This document shows positions 53,785 through 60,745 of a DNA stretch of 64,000 nucleotides, piece after piece. This DNA comes from Ferrimicrobium sp. Lineage in GTDB: Bacteria; Actinomycetota; Acidimicrobiia; Acidimicrobiales; Acidimicrobiaceae. The DNA is taken from NCBI RefSeq assembly GCF_027319265.1, contig NZ_DAHVNP010000014.1, positions 62,001 through 126,000 of the forward strand, written 5' to 3'. The notes below the pieces were generated by a model. It was not told where the DNA came from. It ran no database searches and saw only the letters and a program-made list of their open reading frames with translations. How positions within the stretch are numbered: position 1 is the stretch's first letter; the number at the start of each line of letters is the position of its first letter. Both the position numbers and the translations under genes were made by a program.

Positions 53785-55415
53785 GCCATCGCCTCAACGG
53801 CAGCATCGGACCCTTGACGTGCGTGATAGGAGGACCTCGCTAGCGGCGACGCCTCCACATAACGGAAGCCCAGACTCTTCGCATACTCACGCAACTCGAC
53901 AAACTCCTCAGGGTGGTAGTAGCGAGAGACCGGCAAGTGATCTCGCGTCGGCCGAAGATACTGTCCTACCGTTAAAATATCTACACCTACCGACCGTATA
54001 TCACGCATCACTGACTTGAGTTCGGGAATCGACTCGCCCATTCCGACGATGAGACCCGATTTTGTCGTCAAGCCGAACTCCTTCGCCCGTGCCAGTACCG
54101 TCAAAGAACGTACATAGTTCGCAGAGGGACGGACGGCACGGTGCAATCGCAATGCTGTCTCTAGATTGTGATTCAATACATCAGGTCGAGCCTCCAGGAC
54201 CGTCTCAAGCGATGCATGGTCACCCTTAAAGTCAGGGATGAGGACCTCAACCGAACAGGCAGGATTGAGCTCGCGAATCGCATGAATCGTCTCTGCAAAG
54301 GCACCAGAGCCCCCATCTTGAAGATCATCACGGGCCACCGCAGTAACAACCGCAAAGGAGAGCTTCAAGGCTGCGACCGCTTGCGCAACCCGATTGGGCT
54401 CTGTCGCATCGAGTGGCAGCGGCTTTGAGGTATCAACGAGACAGAAGCCACAGGCGCGCGTGCAACGTTCACCGTTGATCATGAACGTCGCAGTACCATC
54501 CTTCCAACACTCATAGATGTTTGGACAACCCGCCTCTTCACACACCGTTACAAGATTCAAATCCCGCACAAGATGCTGCAACGACCGATACTCCGTACCA
54601 AGGTTCACCTCGCTGCGCACCCATTCAGGCTTTCGTGAGACATATGGGACAGCGGACTCAAAGGAGAAGCCCGCCTTCGCCAAACGCTTGTTCAGCCGAG
54701 AGGTGAGCGCGCTCTGTGTTCGTGCTCCTTCTTGTGCAACGGCTACCTGAGAGGCGTCATCCACACCCTGATAGTCAAGCTGATCGAACGCGAAGCAGGA
54801 AGCAAACTCCTTCGCGTAGGCACGAGCTACCTCACGCAAAGATGCATGGACACCTTCGGCCTCCATTGAGGTGACTGCCTTATCAGAGATACCGCATGGA
54901 ACAATATGTTCGAACATAGACAGATCAGTATGTACGTTCAAGGCAAAACCATGCATTGACCGTCCACGGCTTAACTTCACCCCAATGGCAGCGATCTTGC
55001 GAGGAGCGTCAACCGGACCAACCCACACCCCCGGGAACTCCTTAAGTGTAAAGGCCTCGATCCCGTAAGAGGCAAGCAGTGCGATGATCGATGCCTCGAG
55101 TGTGTGGACATACTGCGGGGTCGAATCTGGACCGAACGGGACGTCGATGATGGGGTAACCTACCAGCTGCCCCGGACCGTGATACGTGATGTCACCACCG
55201 CGGTCTGTCCAACAAGAAGTTGCGTTCACCGTAGCAGGATCAACCAAAAGATGGGCAGGATCTGTCCGAACACCCATCGTATACACGTGGGGATGTTCGA
55301 GCAGCAAGAGATGCGAACTCGTCCCCTCGCGGAGTCTCTGTTGAAATACCAACGCGTCCTCGTAACCAACGCGTCCTAACCAACGAGCCCCTAACTCTGG
55401 TCGGCTCTCTACCAT
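53781..55415 (-). CDS. lipBA: Bifunctional octanoyltransferase-lipoyl synthase (LipB-LipA fusion)
   Basis: One 544-residue frame joins both enzymes of protein lipoylation. Residues about 5-215 are LipB: DRGGDITYHGPGQLVGYPI (about 71-89), Lys147 in KIAAIGVKL and Cys174 in PCGISDKAV, the LipB active-site pair. Residues about 255-544 are LipA, a radical-SAM enzyme: auxiliary cluster Cys292, Cys297, Cys303 (CEEAGCPNIYEC), SAM cluster CTRACGFC (Cys318, 322, 325) and the C-terminal RSSYHA that ligates the auxiliary cluster. All key residues are intact. The linker is about 40 residues. ATG 55415 has AGGAG six bases upstream and overlaps the E2 stop by one base. Confidence 0.93.
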   Translation of the reverse strand: MVESRPELGARWLGRVGYEDALVFQQRLREGTSSHLLLLEHPHVYTMGVRTDPAHLLVDPATVNATSCWTDRGGDITYHGPGQLVGYPIIDVPFGPDSTPQYVHTLEASIIALLASYGIEAFTLKEFPGVWVGPVDAPRKIAAIGVKLSRGRSMHGFALNVHTDLSMFEHIVPCGISDKAVTSMEAEGVHASLREVARAYAKEFASCFAFDQLDYQGVDDASQVAVAQEGARTQSALTSRLNKRLAKAGFSFESAVPYVSRKPEWVRSEVNLGTEYRSLQHLVRDLNLVTVCEEAGCPNIYECWKDGTATFMINGERCTRACGFCLVDTSKPLPLDATEPNRVAQAVAALKLSFAVVTAVARDDLQDGGSGAFAETIHAIRELNPACSVEVLIPDFKGDHASLETVLEARPDVLNHNLETALRLHRAVRPSANYVRSLTVLARAKEFGLTTKSGLIVGMGESIPELKSVMRDIRSVGVDILTVGQYLRPTRDHLPVSRYYHPEEFVELREYAKSLGFRYVEASPLARSSYHARQGSDAAVEAMA

Positions 55416-56872
55416 CAAAGCTCCTGCTCCCAATTCCATGTCTCGATCACCTGCTTGAGTTTGGCGAGGAACGCTGCTGCGTAAGCCCCATCGACCGCTC
55501 GATGATCAAAGTTCAGTGTTAACATCCCAACCGAATGGATTCCAATCGACTCATTACCTTCACCATCGACGATCACGACCGGCTTGCGAGCAATACCGTC
55601 AGTCGCCAGAATAACCACCTGAGGTTGGTTGATAATTGCGCCTGTCATGAAGGTACCAAACGGACCCGGATTGGTTATCGTAAAGGTGCCGCCAGCGATA
55701 TCGTCGGCAGCTAGGCGTCGGGTACGGGCACGGGAAGCGAGATCATGGATCTCTCGAGCGATTCCGGTCAACCGCTTCCCATCAGCGCCATGGATTACCG
55801 GGGCAATTAAACCCTCCAAATTAAGATCGACTGCAATAGACAAGTTAATATCTCGATGGACCACTAGCGAATCGCCCAACACGGATGCATTGACATTGGG
55901 GTAGGCCCTTACCGACTCAACTACTGCTCGAGCGATAAATGGAAGGTACGTCAGGCTAAAGCCCTCCTCGGCCTTAAAGTCAGAACCAGCAGCTCGACGA
56001 ACACGCTCGACCCGTTCAAAGTCAACCTCGATCGACATTAGCGTATGCGCTGAAACCGCCTTCGAATGAATCATGTGTTCAGCGGTCCGACGACGAATAT
56101 TGGTAAACGGAACGACATAATCCCGTGAACCCGGCTCAATATCCGGACCAGAGTAGGCTACGGGCGCCTCTTCCCTACGAACAGGAGTCGACGAAGATCG
56201 CTGTGGAGCTGGGGCAGGGGCCGGCTGTGGAGCTGAGGCTGGCTGTGGGGCCGGGGCCTGTGCTCCTGCACGCGACTGTTCTGCCAAGCGATCAAGAATC
56301 GATAACACATCAGATCGAGTAATGCGCCCACCAACGCCTGTCCCTTGAATTGACGCTGGGTCAAGGTTATTTTCTTCGATGAGATGGCGTACAACCGGCG
56401 ACAGAACCAAATCACCGTACTCCTTACTCGGCTGTGGGGCCGGGGCCGGCTGTGGAGCTGGGGCCGGCTGTGGAGCCGGGGCAGGCTGTGGGGCCGGGGC
56501 TGGTTGTGGAGCTGGGGTCGGGGCAGGCTGTGGAGCTGGGGCCGGGGCCGGCTGTGGAGTTGGGGCCGGCTGTGGGGCCGGGGCTGGTTGTGGAGCTGGG
56601 GCCGGGGCCGGCTGTGGAGCTGGGGCTGGGGCCGAACCTGCATCTCCCACCCTCGCAACCACAGTACCTACAGCAACGGTTTCCCCTTCTGGTACTACAA
56701 GCTCACTCACCACTCCTGATGCGGTGGCCGGAACCTCAGAATCCACCTTGTCTGTAGAAACCTCAAAGAGGGGTTGGTCGATCTCAACTGTATCGCCAAC
56801 CTGCACCAACCACTTCGTGATAGTACCCTCGGTAACGGTCTCTCCCAACTGTGGCATAATTACATCAGCCAA
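55415..56872 (-). CDS. Dihydrolipoamide acyltransferase (E2 of 2-oxo acid dehydrogenase)
   Basis: A 485-residue E2: one lipoyl domain (about 1-75; DVIMPQLGETVTEGTITKW, lipoyl Lys42 in STDKVDS), a long Ala-Pro-Gln linker (about 81-148), a peripheral-subunit-binding domain (about 155-195; LSPVVRHLIEENNLDPASI), a second shorter APQ linker and the catalytic domain, with NFDHRAVDGAYAA near the C terminus (active His and Asp). TTG 56870-56872 overlaps lpd and has AAGGAG nine bases upstream. It could serve pyruvate or 2-oxoglutarate/branched-chain complexes. aceE in the window favours pyruvate. Confidence 0.92.
   Translation of the reverse strand: MADVIMPQLGETVTEGTITKWLVQVGDTVEIDQPLFEVSTDKVDSEVPATASGVVSELVVPEGETVAVGTVVARVGDAGSAPAPAPQPAPAPAPQPAPAPQPAPTPQPAPAPAPQPAPTPAPQPAPAPQPAPAPQPAPAPQPAPAPQPSKEYGDLVLSPVVRHLIEENNLDPASIQGTGVGGRITRSDVLSILDRLAEQSRAGAQAPAPQPASAPQPAPAPAPQRSSSTPVRREEAPVAYSGPDIEPGSRDYVVPFTNIRRRTAEHMIHSKAVSAHTLMSIEVDFERVERVRRAAGSDFKAEEGFSLTYLPFIARAVVESVRAYPNVNASVLGDSLVVHRDINLSIAVDLNLEGLIAPVIHGADGKRLTGIAREIHDLASRARTRRLAADDIAGGTFTITNPGPFGTFMTGAIINQPQVVILATDGIARKPVVIVDGEGNESIGIHSVGMLTLNFDHRAVDGAYAAAFLAKLKQVIETWNWEQEL
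56429..56632. repeat. Ala-Pro-Gln linker-coding repeat in E2
   Basis: About 200 bases built from near-identical units, read on the plus strand as GGCTGTGGAGCTGGGGCC and variants. They encode APAPQP-type repeats of the swinging linker between lipoyl and binding domains. Units differ by a few bases, consistent with slippage-driven length change. The long G-rich plus-strand frames here are artefacts of the repeat. Confidence 0.9.
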
Positions 56873-58250
56873 CGTGCAAACTCCTTCCAGTAAGTGCAAA
56901 AACTGTCTCTCCGAACGCCTCCGAAAGGGTCGGATGTGGTTGAATAAAATACGCCAGCTCTTCGGCACTTGCTTCCCAGTTCACCGCTAGGTAGCCCGGT
57001 GAAAGCAGTTCTGTTGCCCAAGGGCCAACAATGTGGACACCTAAAATTTGATGGGTCGCTCGATCTGCAACCACTTTTACGAAGCCGTCCACCTCGCCGA
57101 TGATGCGCGCACGCGAGTTTCCACCAAGTGGATCCTTCTTCACGATCGGGTCGTATCCCCGATCTTTAGCCTGCTCCTCCGTTAGTCCGGCAAAGGCGAT
57201 CTCGGGATGGGTATAAATACACCAGGGAACTCTGGAATAATCAACCGGAGCAGACCTCTCGCCAAGTATTGTCTTGATTACCGCAACCCCTTCGGCAAAA
57301 CCCACGTGTGCAAGCTGAGCGGTGTCAATCAAATCGCCAATGGCATAGACGCCTGGTTCCGACGTTTCATAGTTTTCGTCAACCTCGACAAAGCCTCTCT
57401 CGGACACCGAAACCGCGGATCTACCCTGAAATATGCCCTCAGAATTGGGGCGCCTACCGACCGCAACAACAATTTGGTTGACCACCAACGAGCTGCCATC
57501 TGCTAACGTCAGGGTGGTTTCTTTACCATCGGGACTGTGTCCGGTGACTCCAACACCAGTGCGAATCGCGATTCCACGCTTCTTGAACGAGCGTATCATC
57601 ACGTCGACAAGATCCTGATCGACACCTGGCAACAACCGTGGCAGTGCCTCAACGATCGTAACCTTGCTGCCTAGGTCAGCCATTAACGAGGCGAACTCAC
57701 AACCAATAACCCCACCGCCGACGATGGCTACTGACTTAGGAAGCTCCTCCAACAACAAGACTTCGTCGGAGGTCAGAACGTAACGGCCATCGACCTCAAA
57801 ACCGGGGATGACACGTGGACGCGACCCTGTTGAGATGATGACCTTGTCGCCAACGAGCTTCTCCCCTGTCGATACCGAGATACGCCCATCACCTTCATAG
57901 GCACCGTCACCCGCATACGTCACGATCCCACGGCTCCTCATGAGGCCAGCCAACCCACCCGTCAACTTGTCCACTACCGCTTGCTTGCGTTTTTGCGAGA
58001 TGGCAAAATCCACAACCGGGTCGCTGACAGCAATCCCGAACTCAGCCGATCCACGAATAGAGCGGTAGACCGCGGCCGTCTCCAGATACTCCTTGGCGGG
58101 CACGCAACCACGCTGCAGGCACGTACCACCAACTCGATCGCGCTCTACGATACCGATCTTGAGGCCCGCCGACGCACCGTAAAGCGCTGCCGCATAACCA
58201 GCTGGCCCTGCACCCAGAATCACCACATCAAAAGCTTGCTCTTCGCTCAA
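56865..58250 (-). CDS. lpd: Dihydrolipoyl dehydrogenase (E3)
   Basis: FAD/NAD flavoprotein that reoxidises the dihydrolipoyl arm of E2. The 461-residue protein has VVILGAGPAGYAAAL (about residues 9-23), the redox disulphide in GGTCLQRGCVPAK (about 41-53), the NAD loop VAIVGGGVIGCEFASLM (about 174-190), YAIGDL, and the active-site base in HPTLSEAFGE near the C terminus. TTG start with AAGGAAGGAA upstream. It is the first gene of the operon lpd-E2-lipBA-peptidase and overlaps E2 by eight bases. Confidence 0.96.
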   Translation of the reverse strand: MSEEQAFDVVILGAGPAGYAAALYGASAGLKIGIVERDRVGGTCLQRGCVPAKEYLETAAVYRSIRGSAEFGIAVSDPVVDFAISQKRKQAVVDKLTGGLAGLMRSRGIVTYAGDGAYEGDGRISVSTGEKLVGDKVIISTGSRPRVIPGFEVDGRYVLTSDEVLLLEELPKSVAIVGGGVIGCEFASLMADLGSKVTIVEALPRLLPGVDQDLVDVMIRSFKKRGIAIRTGVGVTGHSPDGKETTLTLADGSSLVVNQIVVAVGRRPNSEGIFQGRSAVSVSERGFVEVDENYETSEPGVYAIGDLIDTAQLAHVGFAEGVAVIKTILGERSAPVDYSRVPWCIYTHPEIAFAGLTEEQAKDRGYDPIVKKDPLGGNSRARIIGEVDGFVKVVADRATHQILGVHIVGPWATELLSPGYLAVNWEASAEELAYFIQPHPTLSEAFGETVFALTGRSLHVG

Positions 58251-58337
58251 CGCCGTTCCTTCCTTGCACCGTCCCCCTACTAGTTTTAGTAGAAATTACG
58301 CCTGGTTAATAAATTGGAGGACCACTGGATGGATTCC

Positions 58338-59252
58338 TCATGGCCACATTCGCTGGGCAACCTCAGCCAGGTCAAGGTAGTCATCCTCTGAAAGAATCAA
58401 GTCAGCGGCTTGAGCATTCGACCTCAGCTGTTCAACCGAGGACGCACCAGGAATCGCTACCACAGATTCGTGAGACAACACCCAGGCTAACGCAACCTGA
58501 GCAATTGTCGCGTCATAACTTCGCGCCACACGTTCCATCACTTGGCGTACCGGCCTGAACGCTAACAACGTACGGTCACCAAACTCCCGTTTCAGCCGCC
58601 GGAGGTTTGTCGGCTTATTGTCAATATCGTAACGTCCAGATAATAGTCCCTGCTCAAGTGGTGAGTACGCGATAACCAGTCGATCATTTGCTGTCGCCCA
58701 AGGGATCATCTCGCGCACTGGTCTCCGCGTGAAAAGTGACAGATGGACTTGATTCGTCCACAGCGGAAAGCTTACCGAATCCTGTGTGCGCCGCCATGCT
58801 CCCAGTGAGTAGTTGGACAACCCAAGCATTCGAATATCGCCCGCATGGAGCATTGGCTCGAACTCTGCCACTTCTGCCCGTAGCGAAAACAATGGATTAG
58901 GAAAATGAAGTTGATAGAGATCGATCTCCTCCACCCCCAACCGAGCCGCTGAACGTCGCGCATGCTTCCTTCCTACACCGGGCAGAGGAACGATCGGGGC
59001 ATACTTCGAGGCGATCAATGCTTGTCGGCGATGGGAACCAAGCGCCTGGCCGAGGATGGTCTCGGAACGACCGAACCCGTACAGTTCGGCGGTATCAAAT
59101 AAGTTGATACCCAGACTCAGGGCCTCCTCAACAAGTTCGTAAGCGACCCGCTCCGAGTACTCACGACCATAACCCCACTCAGGCGAACCGAATTGCCATG
59201 TTCCCAGCCCGACCACGCTGAACCGAATCCCATTGAGCTCTCGATATCTCAC
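58338..59252 (-). CDS. Aldo/keto reductase
   Basis: A 304-residue NAD(P)H-dependent TIM-barrel oxidoreductase. The catalytic tetrad is visible: Asp and Tyr in NLFDTAELYG (about 51-60), Lys in IASKYAP (about 80-86) and His in YQLHFPNP (about 112-119). The C-terminal coenzyme region is VVAIPGASSVEQLRSN (about 267-282). GTG start at 59250-59252, with TAGGCT six bases upstream and no proper Shine-Dalgarno. Substrate unknown. It lies 86 bases upstream of lpd on the same strand. Confidence 0.92.
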   Translation of the reverse strand: MRYRELNGIRFSVVGLGTWQFGSPEWGYGREYSERVAYELVEEALSLGINLFDTAELYGFGRSETILGQALGSHRRQALIASKYAPIVPLPGVGRKHARRSAARLGVEEIDLYQLHFPNPLFSLRAEVAEFEPMLHAGDIRMLGLSNYSLGAWRRTQDSVSFPLWTNQVHLSLFTRRPVREMIPWATANDRLVIAYSPLEQGLLSGRYDIDNKPTNLRRLKREFGDRTLLAFRPVRQVMERVARSYDATIAQVALAWVLSHESVVAIPGASSVEQLRSNAQAADLILSEDDYLDLAEVAQRMWP

Positions 59253-59258
59253 CCCTTC

Positions 59259-59264
59259 AGCCTA
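59259..59264 (-). promoter_or_regulatory. Candidate -10 box for leaderless aldo/keto reductase gene
   Basis: On the minus strand TAGGCT, six bases, then the GTG start at 59252. A GGGG next to the GTG is too close to act as a ribosome site. Confidence 0.45.
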
Positions 59265-59395
59265 GGAGTCACATCCAAAACACCGATCGGGAGTGCTTCG
59301 CACAACAAACTACGACACCGAATTCGTGACCGAAGGCAGACCGATGCTCGCCATGGTTATCTGCAGCAGCAACGTCCCCAGTTTCCGACAGGCAA

Positions 59396-60160
59396 TCAAC
59401 GAGGTGGCATACGAAGCGCACCATCAAGGCGAATGACCTCACCATTGAGGTAGTCGTTGTCGAGGATGGCGAGAACGAGTTTGGCAAACTCAGCCGGGAG
59501 TCCAAGTCGCTTCGGGAAGGGGATCGAGGCTCCCAGTGCCGATCGGACCTCCTCGGGCAACATGCCTAAGAGCGGAGTATCCATGATCCCAGGGGCAACA
59601 GCAGCTACTCGGATGCCAACACTCGAAAGATCACGTGCTGCAGGGAGCGTCATTCCTACGATACCGCCTTTTGAAGCTGCGTATGCGAGTTGGCCAATCT
59701 GACCGTCATAGGCGGCGATAGAGGCGGTATTAACGATTACACCGCGTTGGCCATCGCGAGGGTCGTTTCGCGACAGATATTGCGCACCAAAACGTAGCAT
59801 GTTGAAGGTTCCCATCAGGTTCACCCGAATCACTCGCTCGAAGCTCGCATAATCATGCGGATTGCCGTTTCGACCAATTGTGCGTTCAGCGATCCCAATG
59901 CCTGCGCAACTGACCACCATGCGAAGCACGCCGACTTTAGCGGCCTCAATCATCAGGTCGCTGACAGAAGTCTCCTCAACGACATCAGTCAGCACAAACG
60001 TTGCAAGGTCACCGATCTTCCCTGCCGCCTCTCGTCCCGCCTGCTCATTGCGATCCGCCAACACCACATGTGCCCCGGCCTCGGCCAGCGCAGCTGCCGC
60101 TGCGAATCCTAAGCCTGATGCTCCGCCGCTGATAACCGCCACTTCTCCTCGAATATCCAT
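59396..60160 (-). CDS. SDR dehydrogenase, 3-hydroxyacyl-CoA dehydrogenase type II-like
   Basis: A 254-residue classical SDR with [11 protein letters not shown] (about residues 12-22, NAD-binding), the catalytic Ser in [15 protein letters not shown] (about 143-157), YAASKGG as YxxxK (about 159-165) and the PG motif [10 protein letters not shown] (about 187-196). The DGQIGQ and [20 protein letters not shown] phrases match HSD17B10-type enzymes that act on 3-hydroxy-2-methylbutyryl-CoA and related substrates. That would suit the acyl-CoA and propionyl-CoA genes in the window. Exact substrate is inference. The start fits a leaderless mRNA. Confidence 0.88.
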   Translation of the reverse strand: MDIRGEVAVISGGASGLGFAAAAALAEAGAHVVLADRNEQAGREAAGKIGDLATFVLTDVVEETSVSDLMIEAAKVGVLRMVVSCAGIGIAERTIGRNGNPHDYASFERVIRVNLMGTFNMLRFGAQYLSRNDPRDGQRGVIVNTASIAAYDGQIGQLAYAASKGGIVGMTLPAARDLSSVGIRVAAVAPGIMDTPLLGMLPEEVRSALGASIPFPKRLGLPAEFAKLVLAILDNDYLNGEVIRLDGALRMPPR

Positions 60161-60166
60161 ACCGCC

Positions 60167-60172
60167 ACCCTA
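60167..60172 (-). promoter_or_regulatory. Candidate -10 box for leaderless SDR gene
   Basis: On the minus strand TAGGGT, six bases, then ATG at 60160. The G-rich part of the same segment could also act as a weak ribosome site, so the reading is ambiguous. Confidence 0.4.
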
Positions 60173-60230
60173 GTCGAGGCTCAACGGCTGCCTCAAATCA
60201 GTCAACCCGATAGGAACGCGGACAGCGAAT

Positions 60231-60659
60231 TTATCGAAAGCGATTCGCTGCTTCCTGGGCAAGTGCGTCCACTCTGTTGTTGTGTGGATCCCTGCTGTGA
60301 CCCTTCACCCACTCAAAGGTGACACTCCGACCAGCATGCAACGCTTCAGCGAGCAGTGGTCGCCAGAGATCACTATTGGCCACCGCATCACCCTTGCTGG
60401 TCTTAAAGCCATTCACTTCCCACTTCTTCCACCATGACTGACGAAAGCAATTGACCACATACGTGGAGTCGGATCGGATCGTGAGATCACCGGCATGGGA
60501 CTCAAGTGCATGCAAGACCGCCGCGAGCTCCATCCGCTGATTGGTGGTCAAAGCCTCCCCACCTGAATCGTAGGCCAGCGAAGTCGGTTCAAACCAAGCC
60601 CAGCCCCCGGGACCTGGATTTCCTTTGCACGCACCGTCCGTGTACACCAACAACGCCAT
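60231..60659 (-). CDS. rnhA: Ribonuclease HI
   Basis: Cuts RNA in RNA-DNA hybrids. The 142-residue protein has all four metal-binding acids: Asp8 (VYTDGACKGNPGPGGW), Glu44 (NQRMELAAVLHAL), Asp64 (IRSDSTYVVN) and Asp131 (NNRVDALAQ), and the basic handle KKWEVNGFKTSKG. ATG 60657-60659 is preceded by GGGGGAG eight bases upstream. A longer frame enters the divergent region. It is divergent from aceE and downstream of nothing related. Confidence 0.95.
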   Translation of the reverse strand: MALLVYTDGACKGNPGPGGWAWFEPTSLAYDSGGEALTTNQRMELAAVLHALESHAGDLTIRSDSTYVVNCFRQSWWKKWEVNGFKTSKGDAVANSDLWRPLLAEALHAGRSVTFEWVKGHSRDPHNNRVDALAQEAANRFR

Positions 60660-60745
60660 GCGAATTACTCCCCCTAAGGTTGCTCTTTGCCGGGTGTCAG
60701 TGTACCAGGTGGAAGTCTTCGCCAAAAGCTGCAAGAATAGTAGAT

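Noticed and set aside
56379-56990. Plus-strand Gly/Ala/Cys-rich frames resembling a repeat protein
   Set aside because: They are the complement of the Ala-Pro-Gln linker of E2; the repetition belongs to the E2 gene.
60506-60745. N-terminal extension of aceE by 80 codons
   Set aside because: It is antisense to the 5' part of rnhA and unlike any AceE N terminus; homology begins at GTG 60746.
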